A stretch of DNA of 64,000 nt from positions 54,780,093 to 54,844,092 of the forward strand of contig NC_081849.1 in assembly GCF_963259705.1 (NCBI RefSeq), read 5' to 3'. The DNA is from Myotis daubentonii (lineage: Eukaryota; Chordata; Mammalia; Chiroptera; Vespertilionidae). Numbering within the stretch: the stretch's first letter is position 1; the number at the start of each line of letters is the position of its first letter. The notes under the pieces were generated by a model that saw only the letters and a list, made by a program, of their open reading frames with translations, ran no database searches and was not told the DNA's origin. Both the position numbers and the translations under genes were made by a program. Positions 8,807 to 20,301 of the stretch are shown piece by piece.

Positions 8807-9754
8807 TAAAGAAAATATATTAAAAAATATCTAACCCTTACTGTATACTCATTTTTCTTCATTTCTTCTATTTTCTATTCTTTTATAGTTTAACATGTTT
8901 TATTCTGAATATAAATTTGGTCTAATATATTGGTATATCTATATTTCCTGTTTTGAATTTTAAGAGAAACTAATACTAGTTGAATTCACAGAGATTTATT
9001 TTCTTTTTAATAAACAGGTTTCTTTGTTTGTTTTGGTTTTTGCCTTTACTTAGAACATGTTTGTGTGTGTTTTTAATCAAAGGACTACAGGTTCTTGAAC
9101 CACACCCATGCCCATGAAGTCTCTTGAAAATATTGATAAAGCTAAAGCTGTCACTATAGACACATTTTTAGGTAAAGGGAAATTAACACATTACTGGTGT
9201 TGGAAATTTGTATTTTAGAAAAGAAAGTATACTCTCTTTCAGTTCAAGGTCTAGCAAAATATTAGAAAATGTGTACACGTGGTTGCATTGATGTGCACTT
9301 TTTAAAATTGCCATCACACTTCAGATTCTGATTTTACTCAACTTCACTGAACTCCTCTGAGACAGTCTGACTTCCACAAGTAAATTAATTATGTACAGAA
9401 GTTTACAAACCTAATTTTGGTGAAGTGAAAAGGTTAGTACAATGCAAGTAATGATTCAAAGTCAGGTATTTTGAAGCATCTATTATGTCTAGACTATAAA
9501 ACAAGTACAGATTAAAAACAAGCGTACCTCTAAATTTGCCAGCAGCTGCTATTGTAAAGGAGGATTTGAAGAAAAAGTTTGCATTCAGTGGAAAAAACTG
9601 GTTAATAGCTGGTTATTAGCTTATTATCATCTCTTTATTTTAACATGAAGAGTACATCAGTCTAACCTGAATATTTCCCAATTAGTTTATAGATATACTC
9701 TTAAACTTCTTCAATCAAATTTTTTTTCTTCAGCCTTTCGACTTGGTTGGTGTA
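8807..9754. other. Unannotated AT-rich sequence
   Basis: No gene, exon or datable repeat was recognised. The base composition is AT-rich with scattered homopolymer runs, as in old intergenic DNA. Confidence 0.45.
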
Positions 9755-10320
9755 TCGGTCAGAGTTATCCAGAGAAACAGAACAAATAGAATGTATGTAT
9801 CTGTCTGTCTATCTATAGATCTATTGTGAAGGAGGAAAAGCAATTTCCCTGATACTCTTCTAGGTTCTTGGCTGAGACCCTCCTGTAATAAAAGACAGGT
9901 TAACAGGAGGAAAACACACATATGTGCCTCTTGTGAACATGGGAGATACCCAGGAAACTGAGCAACTCCCTGAAATGGCCCATACCACCATCTTAAAGTC
10001 CATCTCCAGCTAAAGACAAAAGAAAGCTGTTGGCGGAAGGGAGGCCAGTTATGGGAGGTCACCAGGAAAAGGACAGTAAACAAGGGTAGTTGTTATGGGG
10101 GTTTAAGTTGGTGCCTTTTCCACTCCTAAAAGTTTCTAAAGATTTGATAAACCTCCTCTTTGTACTGAGGGAGACACCTTTACAAATGAAGATGTCCCTT
10201 ATAAATATAAGTGTCTCTTATAAAGGAGTAAATTTTACTTGGTTTTCAGAGCTTCTCCTGTGTCTGCAGGAGAGGCACATATTAAAAATAGCAAATATAG
10301 CAAATACTACATTTTCAGGG
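9755..10320. repeat. Probable ancient interspersed repeat, family not identified
   Basis: Segments such as GTCAGAGTTATCCAGAGAAACAGAACAAATAGAAT followed by CTATCTATAGATCTATTG have the look of a widespread mammalian repeat that carries a short simple-repeat tract. The stretch 9830-10300 also resembles degraded interspersed repeat sequence. I cannot name the families. The 117-codon minus frame inside it has no domain. Confidence 0.35.
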
Positions 10321-10355
10321 ATTGTTTCTATAGTTCGTTAAAAATGGCAGAGCAG

Positions 10356-10560
10356 CCCTAGCCGGTTTGGCTCAGTGGATAGAGCCTGCGGCCTGAAGGG
10401 TCCTAGGTTCATTTCCCGTCAAGGGCATGAGCCCAGGTTGCAGGCTCGATCCCCAGTAGGGGGCGTGCAGAAGGCAGCTAATCAATGATTCTCTCTTATG
10501 TTTGATGTTTCTATCTCTCCTTCTCCCTTCCTCTCTGAAATCAATAAAAATATATTTAAA
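10356..10560 (+). repeat. VES SINE, full length
   Basis: The tRNA-like head CCCTAGCCGGTTTGGCTCAG is followed by box-B-like AGGTTCATTTCC, the GTAGGGGGCGTGCAG motif, the pyrimidine tract and a tail with AATAAAAATATATTT. Perfect 15-bp target duplications AAAATGGCAGAGCAG flank it (10341-10355 and 10561-10575), which shows L1-type integration. Confidence 0.96.
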
Positions 10561-11271
10561 AAAATGGCAGAGCAGAAGAGAAGAAGGAGTCTGGTTTCTT
10601 GAAGGATCATCGAGTTAATGCACTGGCCCTAAATTACCCACTTTAGAATTTCCTGTTATGTGAAAATGTAAACTTTACTTGCTTAAGCCACTATAGTTAT
10701 GTTTCTATTATATGAAGCTACACAGAAGCCTAAAAATTATTGATTTCTGTCAGTCTTTTGGAATCAAATTCAGGGAATACTTTGGTCTATTTCTGTAGGA
10801 TACACATTCCCCTCTTCTTGTCTATGAAAAACAATCCTTTTTGCTTCCTGATTCCTGAGTGAGTTTGGAGATAGATAGAATTGTGTCCAAGCCAGTCTTG
10901 AGGAAATGATAGCATTTTTTTCTTCTTTCCTTTTTTCCTGTATTCTTTGTACTTACATACACACATATGTGCTTCAGCATAGTGTGAGGAAGAGGGAAAA
11001 TTCCCCTTTCCTCTGCTTCTTTATGGCTGGCCAAATTGTCAAATCAACAGGAGGCAGAATGACTAGAGAAAATCACATTTAATCTTTTGCCCACAGGAAG
11101 CCCACATACATGAGAGAATCGGAAACCCTGCATACATTTGAGGTTCAGCGATAGAAAGGGGGATTGAAGTATATAAGACATCCTGGGCTTGGGATGAGGT
11201 GAGGTGTCTTGGGGGCTTCAAGAGGTCATTGAAGGGTAAGAAGAACAGACATTAGTAATTAATAAATTAAA

Positions 11272-11451
11272 TGGCTGGCTCAGTGGTTGAGCATCGATCT
11301 ATGAACCAGAAGGTCAGGGTTCAGTTCATGGTCAGGGCACATGCCAGGGTTGCCAACTCGATCCCCAGCAGGGGGCGTGCAGGAGGCAGCCAATCAATTC
11401 TCTTTCCCTCTCCCTTCTTCTCTGAAATCAATAAAAATATATTTTAAAAAA
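11272..11451 (+). repeat. VES SINE
   Basis: It starts within GGCTGGCTCAGTGGTTGAGC, keeps AAGGTCAGGGTTCAGTTCATGGTCAGGGCACATGCC and CAGCAGGGGGCGTGCAGGAGGCAGCC, and ends with CTGAAATCAATAAAAATATATTTTAAAAAA. It belongs to the subtype with TGAACCAGAAGGTCAGGG in place of CGGACTGAAGGGTC. The pyrimidine tract is shortened. Confidence 0.92.
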
Positions 11452-12243
11452 TAGTTTGTTCTGGCCTATAGAAAAGCCAGAAGAAGTTATTTCTATAAGA
11501 AGAAGTTATTTCTTATAGGCAAGGCCTTTAATTCAAATTCTTCTGAATAGTTAAAGAGAGAGAAAGAAGTTTCTCTTAAGCCTGAAGCTAAAATCACCTC
11601 TAGCTCAAAGTAATCTGCAAACCACTGAGGTACATCTCGGGGTGGCTTGTTCTGGATCTCAAGAAGAGTAAATTTTGTCAACTACCAAAATAAAAGGATG
11701 GTTTACACTGATAACAACCATGGGAGCAAGAAAAAGGATTCCCTTTGAATCTGCCCCAAACCCCTATCTTTAAATTCTGTTCCAAATTCTGTTGCTCTTT
11801 ATTAGACCACGTAAATTTAAGAAACAAGATTGTAGTCAATTACTTTTCCATGAGATCTAGTGAAAACTAGGCATTATTGAAAAGTAATTCAATAGGATTT
11901 AGTAGTCTGTGAGACTGTACTTGGAACAAAGGGGAAAAACGTACTCTTAGCTATTTCTAGTAAATCAGGTATTAGATACAAGTTAATCAGGTGCTTGAAC
12001 AACATGGATAATCATGGTAAACATGAATACAAGTATTTCTGTATCTAAAAAGTAATGCAACTCTCTCATGAGAGCCAACAGTGTATGTTTATCAGATACA
12101 CAATAAATTTAGTTGCCTTCAAAGGTACATTAGGAATCACAATCCCATACGAAGTCTTTATCATCCACCCATCCTGGACCTCTGCTCACTTCAAAGTAAT
12201 TTGTGAGTTGAAAGGGTTACTTGTGGCAAGTAGAGGATTATAT
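11452..12243. other. Unannotated sequence
   Basis: No gene or repeat was recognised. A direct duplication of about 16 bases (AGAAGTTATTTCTATA / AGAAGTTATTTCTTATA) lies at 11482-11518. Confidence 0.4.
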
Positions 12244-12255
12244 CTAGTCCTTTTA

Positions 12256-12433
12256 TTTTAATTTATTTTTAAAATATTTTATTGATTTCAGAGAGGAAGG
12301 GAGAGGAAGAGAGAGATAGAGACATCAATGATAAGAGAGAGAATCATTGATCAGTTGCTCTCTACTAGAGATTGAGCCCACAAGCTGGGCATGTGCCCTT
12401 GACCAGAATCAAACCCTTCAGCCCAGGGCCTCT
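12256..12433 (-). repeat. VES SINE
   Basis: Antisense VES: the A-rich tail is the T run near 12261-12285, followed by the GAGAGGAAGGGAGAGG purine tract, then CATCAATGATAAGAGAG and the tRNA-like part. Probable target duplications are CTAGTCCTTTTA (12244-12255) and CTGGTCCTTTTA (12434-12445), 11 of 12 matching. Confidence 0.9.
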
Positions 12434-12445
12434 CTGGTCCTTTTA

Positions 12446-13690
12446 GATCAACTACAGGTAGAGGACATAGTGTTTGTTTTAAACCAAATCAAACCACACC
12501 ATCCAACCTTTCTAAACCCTAATTTATCAGGATAAAAAAAATTAAGATGGTCATAAATACAACTCATTTCTGAGGGATGTTAAAATAATTTACAAGAAAA
12601 CATTAATATTCTTTGTGCAAGAAAACAGGTGTTCTATCATATAAATTGTTTCATATTGTTTTTCAGGATATAGGAAACATATTTCTTTAGTGAATAAAAC
12701 CATATTTGACAATAGTCAGGAAGTAGGTATATGAGTTTTATCCCTGAAAGGAAATACAAAAAATAAGAATGTTTTAAAAGCAATTTGTTTTTTGGACAAT
12801 ATATATTGACCATTATTACACTTATAAATTATACTATTATATATAGCTTATGAAATTTTAGAGAACCCAAACTTAAAAGACATGAAAATAATTGTGTTTT
12901 TCACGTTAATAGAATCACTTAATGTTTTAGATTATAACTGTATTTACAACACAGTAAATTTTAAACTACATGGAAAATAACTACTTTCTGACTTAATATT
13001 ATAGGGGTCCAGGATGAGTGAGCCTTATTTGCGACTCTGTGGCCTGAGGTTATTTTGAGCAAAAGGAAGGTTTCCCATAGAGGAGCGCTTCTTCCTCCTC
13101 CACAACACAATGACATCAGCTCTGCATTACTGATATTATTGAAATAATACCTGAAGTTTACTTAAAATTAAAATAAAATAAAGTTTTATTTTAAAATTAC
13201 TTAAAATAACACCTAAATTTCTTTTATATAGAAAAAGATTCTAGTTCTTAGAATTTAATTAACTAACAGCCCAGATGCAGCTGTGCTATGTGCATAACTA
13301 GAAAATATGTTTATACTCTACTTTAAGATCTAAGAAAAATGTTACAATCTTTGATAGGAAGCAGAGATTGGTATTCCCTGTGTTCTTTAATAATTTTAAT
13401 ATTTACTTATTTACAGATTAAAAAAATAGGGGAAAATGATAAAATAAAAAGCTCCTAAAAGGAGGGGTAGGGAATGACAAAACCACCCTGGCACTGTTTT
13501 TGGTCACCTCCCATTTAATCTAGTTTCTGATTTTTGGGGTTTTTCCTTAGGGCTACAGCAGTGATTGGCATCTGTACTTTGACCAAGTCCTTTTGCCAGA
13601 TTAAGTAGTTCCAATTTGTGCTACCAAGACCTGTGTAGATCAGTCTTTTTCACTGTGTTCTTCATATAGCAGATTTCAGTCTATTTATAA
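12446..13690. other. Unannotated AT-rich sequence
   Basis: No exon, RNA gene or repeat family recognised. 13000-13130 is locally richer in G/C (GGGGTCCAGGATGAGTGAGC) and may be an old LTR or DNA-element fragment, but I could not find ends. Confidence 0.4.
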
Positions 13691-13719
13691 TTTAAACCTA
13701 GTCTCTTTAGTCTCTTCAT

Positions 13720-13985
13720 CATTGCTTTCCAAAGACTTCCCATCATATTCGGAGTAAAAGCCAAAATATATTCAGTGACCTACAAGGCCATATATGAGCA
13801 AGACCTTGCCTAATGTCCTGCTCTGGCCCATTTGGCTTTAGCTCATGTTGGATTTCTTGCTGCTTAATGCAGGGCAAAGTTTGCCCTTATCTGAATCTTT
13901 GCCGTGCCTTCCCCACTGCCTAGCACATGCTTCCAAAGCCTTTTCTTATTTATCTCCTTCACATCATTAGGTTGTTTCTCAAATG
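13720..13985. repeat. L2 LINE fragment
   Basis: The run GGAGTAAAAGCCAAAATATA, GTGACCTACAAGGCC, CTTCACATCATTAGGTTG and TCTCAAATGTCACCTTATTGAGAGA follows the order of the well-known L2 3' region. It is strongly diverged, as expected of an ancient mammalian LINE. I do not assign orientation with confidence. Confidence 0.65.
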
Positions 13986-14049
13986 TCACCTTATTGAGAG
14001 ATTTTTTTTTCTAAAACTCTGTTCCCTTTCTACTCTGCTGAAATTATAT

Positions 14050-14707
14050 GGTTTTTAAATATATATATTTTTATTGATTTTAGAGAGGAATGGAGAGGGA
14101 GAGAGAGAGAGATAGAAACATCAGTGATGAGAGAGTCATCAATCAGCTGCCTCCTGCAGGACCCACACTGGGGATTGAGCCCGCAACCCAGGCATGTGCC
14201 CTAACAGGTGCAGGAAGTCACCCACTGCCCATACTATCATGAGAGTGCATCAAGGAACGCGGAAGGGTGATGGACCTTGGGCGTTAGCAGGGCTAATGTC
14301 AAGCATCATTGTTCTGTTGAGATAGTGGTGGCTCGAAGCAATTTCCTGACCTAATAGCCTCAAAGTAAATGTTTACTAAACCTTACTGATCTTTACTGAT
14401 CTTTATTGACCTTAGAGACAGTCTCTTGCTACCTGTTTGCTGTGCTTTATTGAGGGCAAGATGTTTATCTAAATAATTGAATAAAAAGCAGACAAGGCCA
14501 GGTTGCAGTGTGCCTCTCCAAGAGAGAGGTCTCCACCTGGCCCCCCATGCCTTCTAAATTTATGTTTCTTGTCTAGTGTTTTCATTTGTGGGTCGGCCCC
14601 TTCTTCAAATCCTGAACCCCCACCGCAACAGGTTGCGGCAACTGGGAATCGAACCGTGACCTCCTGGTCATAGGTTGACACTAAACCACTGAGCCATGCT
14701 GGCTGGA
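14050..14707 (-). repeat. VES SINE split by a solo LTR
   Basis: The tail half (14050-14208, with TTTTTATTGATTTTAGAGAGG and the purine tract) and the tRNA-like head (14641-14707, ending GAGCCATGCTGGCTGG) are two parts of one antisense VES. CTGAAATTATATG (about 14038) and CTGAAATTATG (about 14708) bracket the whole and look like its target duplication. The intervening 14209-14640 is foreign to VES. Confidence 0.85.
14209..14640 (-). mobile_element. Solo LTR inserted in a VES SINE
   Basis: 432 bp with TGCAGGAAG...TTGCGGCA ends (TG..CA on both strands). The flanking pentamers ACAGG (14204-14208) and ACTGG (14641-14645) match at 4 of 5. On the minus strand it has an AATAAA signal in CCTCAATAAAGCAC about 190 bases before... 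the 3' end, which supports minus orientation. The retroviral class is not clear from sequence alone. The 70-codon frame at 14469-14681 crosses the LTR-SINE boundary and is not a gene. Confidence 0.65.
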
Positions 14708-15043
14708 CTGAAATTATGTTTTTAAAAACATGTTAGGTGTCACTACCTGAAATTTTATGATTCACTTATTAAATAAGGGTGGCACCTAATTTAGCTGCTT
14801 CACATCTTATAGAATTAGCACCTGGTACATAATTAATACTCAATGAGTGTTTGTTGAATTAACAAAGAATTTATTAACACTGGGTGTGTGGTTTTGTAAT
14901 TCTTAGTGCATGGAATTGGTAGGAATCTCTTCTCATAATGTTTTATCACAGACATTTTGAAATTGCTTATTCAACTTGTATATTTCTTTATTCTTTCTTC
15001 AGCAATGTAGTGAGAATTTATTCATGAGCTTTGTTGTTAAAAG

Positions 15044-15243
15044 NNNNNNNNNNNNNNNNNNNNNNNNNNNNNNNNNNNNNNNNNNNNNNNNNNNNNNNNN
15101 NNNNNNNNNNNNNNNNNNNNNNNNNNNNNNNNNNNNNNNNNNNNNNNNNNNNNNNNNNNNNNNNNNNNNNNNNNNNNNNNNNNNNNNNNNNNNNNNNNNN
15201 NNNNNNNNNNNNNNNNNNNNNNNNNNNNNNNNNNNNNNNNNNN
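15044..15243. other. Assembly gap (200 N)
   Basis: Exactly 200 undetermined bases. Frames that run through it are artefacts. A MaLR-type LTR begins just beyond its right edge, so a repeat may have broken the assembly. Confidence 0.99.
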
Positions 15244-15510
15244 CCTCATCAGAGGGAGGCAGGTTAGAGGAGAGAAGAGGCTTTGAAAGTGGAGGAAGGG
15301 GTCACAAGACAAGGAATATAGTTGGACCCTAGAAACCAGAAAAGGCAAGAAAACAGATGATCACCTAGAGCTTCCAGAAGGAGCACAGTGCTTGGACCTA
15401 TTTTATGCTTCTGATTTTGGGGATTGTAAAATAATGATTGTTGTTTTAAGCCATTAAGTTTTTGGTAATTTGTTATAACAGCAATAGGAAACTAATACAT
15501 AAAAATGTAT
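15244..15510 (+). repeat. MaLR-type (MLT1-like) LTR, truncated by the gap
   Basis: The 3' part TTGTTTTAAGCCATTAAGTTTTTGGTAATTTGTTATAACAGCAATAGGAAACTAATACAT is the typical end of this mammalian ERVL-MaLR LTR group. The 5' portion lies in or beyond the gap. Confidence 0.75.
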
Positions 15511-15719
15511 CATAAAAATGACTGTATGATGCAATTTTCATTAGAAAATCTTCCTACTAATTTCTATAATTAGAAGGTTCAGTGAATAGTTTTAATGAAA
15601 AACTTAAAAAAATTTTTAATCATCTGGAAGTGCTAGCATATGTAACAAGTTACCTATAGCTATATTTAGCCACCAGAAAACCACATGGAGTAACTCTTTA
15701 TTATGAATCATACCCTTTT

Positions 15720-16084
15720 AAAAAAATAATTAATTATATTTGGTAAGAACACATGGCATAAGATCTACCTGCTTAACAAAATTTTGAGTGTACACTAGGA
15801 TATTGTTAACTATGAGCACAGTGGTATACAGATTTCTAGAACTTATTCATCTTACATAACTGAAACTTTATACCCTTTGCATTTCCCTCTACCTTAGCCC
15901 CTGGCAACCACAATTCTGCCTTCTGCTTCTATGACTTAACTGTTTGACTTATACTACTGATATAAGTGGAATCATGCAGTAATTGTCCTCCTGTGACTGG
16001 CTTATTTCACTGAGCATAATATTCTCAAGGTTCATCCATTACTGTTGCATCTGGTAGGATTTCCTTCTTTTTAATGGAGAATTA
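15720..16084 (-). repeat. L1 LINE 3' region, antisense
   Basis: GTGTACACTAGGATATTGTTAACTATG, CTGGCAACCACAATTCTGCC, GGAATCATGCAGTAATTGTC and CTGGCTTATTTCACTGAGCATAATATTCTCAAGGTTCATCC are familiar antisense L1M 3' UTR landmarks in the right order. The copy is interrupted at 16085 by a VES SINE with a 15-bp duplication. Confidence 0.82.
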
Positions 16085-16099
16085 TTCATCTACTTTTTG

Positions 16100-16310
16100 A
16101 ACTTTTTATTTTGTTAACTTTTACTGATTTCAGAGAGGAAGGGAGAGGGAGAGAGAGATAGAAACATCAGTGATGAGAGAGAATCATTGATTGATTGCCT
16201 CTCACATGACCCCTACTGGGGATCGAGCCCACAACCTGGGCTTGTGCCCTTGACTGGAATCAAACCCAGGACCCTTCGGTCTGCAGACTGATGCTCAAAC
16301 CTGCTAGGGC
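16100..16310 (-). repeat. VES SINE, full length
   Basis: Antisense VES with tail, purine tract, CATCAGTGATGAGAGAGAATC, GACCCCTACTGGGGATCGAG and the tRNA-like head. Perfect 15-bp target duplications TTCATCTACTTTTTG flank it (16085-16099 and 16311-16325). It lies in the antisense L1. Confidence 0.95.
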
Positions 16311-16499
16311 TTCATCTACTTTTTGGATGGAGATTCCAGATATTGTATATGAGATTGCCGAGATAAGTGACCTTCACATAGGTTTCCCCTGTGTGATAAT
16401 TTTAAAATATGTCCACAAATTCCAAAGGTTGAACACAAGATTCCTAGAAGTCAGAAAAGGCAAGACTTTAGTTAGTGAGTTGGCTTAACTAACTTGCTT

Positions 16500-16900
16500 C
16501 TAATAAAGAGAGAATATTGCACAAATGATGGCATGCGACTTTCAGGACTAGATCTGAAGGCATTGTCCATGCCCGTGCTCTTATTCTAGGAGAAATCAGC
16601 TTCCATGTCATGAGGACACTCAAACAGCCCTGTGGAGAGGTGCCTGTGGTGAGTTGCTGAGGCCTCCTGCCAAAGGCCGTAAAAACCTTGGAAATGGATT
16701 CTTCAGCTGCCATGGGGCCTTGAGATGACTGCAACCTTGTTCTAGGTCTTGCCTGCAACCTCCTAACAGACCCTGAGCTGGAACCACTCAGGTGTGTCAC
16801 TTCCATCCTGACCCTCGGAAAATGTGTGAGGTGAATAAATGTTTATTGTTTTGCATTGTTAAGATTTGGGATAATTTGTGATGTATTAATAGAGAAAAAT
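16500..16900 (+). repeat. MaLR-type LTR
   Basis: TCCATGTCATGAGGACACTCAAACAGCCC, GGCCTCCTGCCAAAGGCC, CTTGCCTGCAACCTCCTAACAGACCCTGAGCTGGAACCACTCAG and GTGTGAGGTGAATAAATGTTTATTGTTTTGCATTGTTAAG follow the layout of MLT1/MST-group LTRs. The AATAAA lies in GTGAATAAATG. The 105-codon minus frame here comes from the LTR. Confidence 0.75.
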
Positions 16901-16904
16901 ACAC

Positions 16905-18350
16905 ACTTTCATAGTACTTTTCCAGAGCTAAGTAATACAGGTCAGACAAACGTAGGTGTACAGTTGTTCATATGAAAAAAGACATGCAGGTCTTGATGAT
17001 TACAATAGCTTTATTCATTCTGTGTTTTGTACATACTCACAGCTGTAAACCTATTTTTGCCCAACCATGTATTATTATACTATGTGAAGAAACTGTTCTA
17101 ACATTATTGAGATGGTTCACTTTTTTTATTTTTTATTAAGAGTACAGAGAATGGGAATGAGCCAGCCTGGATTTGCTTACTATTTAGAAAAAGTGGAAAA
17201 GTAAGAAATCACAAATTTCTTTTGAGAAGCAAACTATAGAATTCACGGGAAAGTGACTAATGAGGGATGAAAGGGTCAAAGAAAAAAGGCTTTTCTTCTG
17301 CCTCCTTTATTCTGTCTGCCCAGCAATTAACATCATTTACCTTCACAGTTCACAATCAGTTCGTATAATTAGAGAAGGGTAAGCTCTTCTCTCTGGGAGA
17401 GGATGGTTAATTTAAACTGTTTGGAAACTGCTTAAAAAAAAATCACTGCTCTGAGGGATGGAATCTAGATATTATGGCCTATATGTAACCAAAGCCAGGA
17501 CGATAACTGTACACCAGTACCTGTGCCAAATTGTCTCAAGGTGAAATCACGGCAGAAAATACTTGTTATTTGTAGTTTGTCTGAGTCTAGAATGTTGCCT
17601 TTCATTGCTGCCAATGTGTGACTGTCTTACCACTTATTGACAGGACATCATCATTTATGTCAGATAGTATGATTAGAGTTCACATAACTAAATTCTTTAA
17701 GTTTTGTTTTGTTCTTAGATAGTCTCATTCTTTTTGTATTTATTTTGAGTATCTACAGGTGTCAAAACAAAGATCCTAGACATTTCCCACTTGGTAGGTG
17801 GAATGACTTGAAATTTGTACTTTGAAGGAAGTGGCAGCAGTAGCCTACCAGCCTCTGAAACTCAACTGTGAAAACACTGAGTGGCAGAAGGACACTGTGA
17901 GAACGTGACGTCTCGTCCTCAGTGTAGGTGTCCAGCTGCAGAAATAGATTATGTTCAGTCTTGTCGGTTGCTTTGTTGAATCCAAGTCCTCAAGTAAACA
18001 GAAAGATCTCATGATAAAAGTCTCGCTGATAAAAGCCTGAAATTGTGTGTCTGGCACAGAGGTCAGACTTTAAACACAATGGAGATCACTCATTGTCCTT
18101 CATCTGGAACAATATGATTCCTCCAGCTATGACAGGGGCAGGAGACGGTATGAATATGGCTTCAGTCTAATCCTGTTAAAATTCTCCACTTCTTTTTCAT
18201 TCTCAATGAGAGCAGGCCCACAAGGTCTGGGTTTCCAATGAGAACTACCTTCTAGAGCCTGTTCAGCCTTATAAATTAGTCTACAGCTGCATTTGCAACT
18301 GAATCTTTGAAGGATCTTCCTTCAATCCCCAACCTGTCTGTGTGCCTCTT
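16905..18350. other. Unannotated unique sequence
   Basis: No repeat, exon or RNA gene recognised. Nothing in it stands out in composition. Confidence 0.45.
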
Positions 18351-18353
18351 CAG

Positions 18354-18368
18354 TCATTTTATTATAGA
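18354..18368 (-). repeat. Possible 15-bp Helitron 5' stub
   Basis: On the minus strand TCTATAATAAAATGA follows directly after the CTAG end of the Helitron at 18369-18782. It resembles the TCTATAATAATAAAAG start seen at the tandem junction near 30943. It may be the leftover of a second tandem element, or chance. Confidence 0.35.
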
Positions 18369-18782
18369 CTAGAGGCCCAGTGCATGAAATTCGTGCACTT
18401 GTGGGGGTGGGGGAGGGGGGTCCCTCAGCCTGGCCTGCACCCTCTTGCAGTCTGGGAGCCCTCAGGGGATGTCCAGCTGCTGCTCCCCAGAGGAAGTGGG
18501 CCTGAGCCAGCAGTCAGACTCCTAGTGGGGAGCGGGCCTAAGCCGGCAGTCGGACATCCTTAGTGCTGCCATGGAGGCAGGAGAGGCCCCCGCCATCACC
18601 ACTGCGTTCTCCAGCTGTGAGCCTGGCTTCTGGCTGAGTGGCGGTCCCCATGTAGGAGCACACTGATCACCAGGGGGCAGCTCCTGTGTTGAACGTCTGC
18701 CCCCTGATGGTCAGTGCGCGTCATAGTGACCAGTTGTTCCGACGTTTGGTCGATGTGCATATTAACCTTTTATTGTATAGGA
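18369..18782 (-). mobile_element. Nonautonomous Helitron (HeliBat type)
   Basis: The plus strand begins CTAGAGGCCCAGTGCATGAAATTCGTGCAC (CTAG end plus hairpin TGCATGAAATTCGTGCA) and ends with CATATTAACCTTTTATTGTATAGGA followed by T. It contains the family motifs CTCCCTCAGCCTGGCCTGCACCCTC and CACCAGGGGGCAG in inverted order, and shares its whole layout with the 7463 copy. No coding. Confidence 0.92.
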
Positions 18783-20296
18783 TAACAGCGTTATTGATGG
18801 CATGAAAGAAAAGGCAGATGGAGGCCCTATTTTGGTGTCACCAGTTCAGGCAGCCACATCCCTGCACTCCTAAAGTGGAGTGATAGGTCTGGGACAACAT
18901 TCCCATCATAGAAAATGCATGAGAAACAAAGAAATCTGGCTGACCATGGAGACACTGTGAGTGCCAGGTCACAGGGAATCCCTGCATCACTTCATTGAGA
19001 GATGTTAGGCTGCAGCTGTTTCCTCTAATTCACTCATATCGTGGCTGGGGGCCTAGGTCAAAGCTTAGTACTCCATTCCCCCTGTTGAAACCCCTGATGT
19101 TCCATCTCCTCTCTGAATGTACTCCAGGAATGCAAGAAAATAAACCTCATTTTATTGAAAGCACAACAGATTTACTGCGACTTATCAGACTGTTTATTTA
19201 ACCATACTTACTTAAAAAAAAGAAAAGACTGCAGTAAATGACCATGATTTTTCTAAGAAAAAAAAATAGAAAGAACTGTGAACATGCCAAGCTTTGCTGG
19301 AATTTACACAATGATTATATTTGAGTCAAATATTAAGAGCAAAATGCATATTTTTGTCAAGTTTACATGTACTTTCCTAACATCCTAACTTGGAGATTTT
19401 TTTACTTAATTTTTTTTTACTTTCTCCATCTTTTGTTAAAAAATTTCCCCCCTTACATTTGACCCACTGACCACTATTGGTTCCTGTCTAGAGGACACAT
19501 ATTCAAAATGTATTTGAGGAAGAAAATAAAATAGTGTCAGAGTTGAATCAAGATGTTAGAAATATCCCATGTGACAGCAGGGTAACTCCCGAATACTTTA
19601 ATTTAAAAATAAGTAAAGAAAAGAACCAAAATCAATATATATATACATTTCTCTTTTTTACTAATCAAATTAGTCACTGAGAATGATCGAGCCAGGCTAT
19701 GTTGCCAATATTTATATTCTAGAAAACAACTAATCTTCCATGAGAATAATTCACCTGCTATGTGAATTTTATTTGATTGCCCCAGAAAACCCAGCCCTGT
19801 TATTAAAGAGTGTTCTCAACATTTCTCCTTGGATAGTACTTAACACAAATAAATTGTAAGATTCATTACTAATATCCTCTGTTCCCACCTTGCTCTCTTC
19901 CTCCGTCCCCCAAGTTCATGGAATTAATGGTTTTGTCACTGTTTCTCAGCTGCATTGTTGTGAGCATATTTGTAAGACAAAAAATAAGCAGAATAACCAA
20001 AGAGCTTCTAAGATGGGATGAATGCAAGTAGAACTGGCAGGAAAATAAAGCACCATTTACAGCCACTTCAGAATTCTTCTTTTGAGATAGGACAGCTGTG
20101 CAAGTTAAGGAAAAAATGATAACCATTAATCACTGTTAAGGAATGGGTGTGCTCATTTTCATCACATACATCAGTAGCCAATAGAGTAAATAGTGGATGG
20201 TATGGGGACTAAAAAAATAATAATAATAAAATAAAACTTTTCCTCCAAACTCCCAAATTCTTCTAGCTGGGCTAATCAAATTAATAGAGTCAGATT
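18783..20296. other. Unannotated sequence
   Basis: No gene or repeat was recognised. 19620-19660 has a short AT microsatellite-like patch. The region is AT-rich intergenic in character. Confidence 0.45.
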
Positions 20297-20301
20297 AATA
20301 G

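Noticed and set aside
14976..15348. Frames through 15044-15243
   Set aside because: They consist mostly of undetermined bases in the gap.
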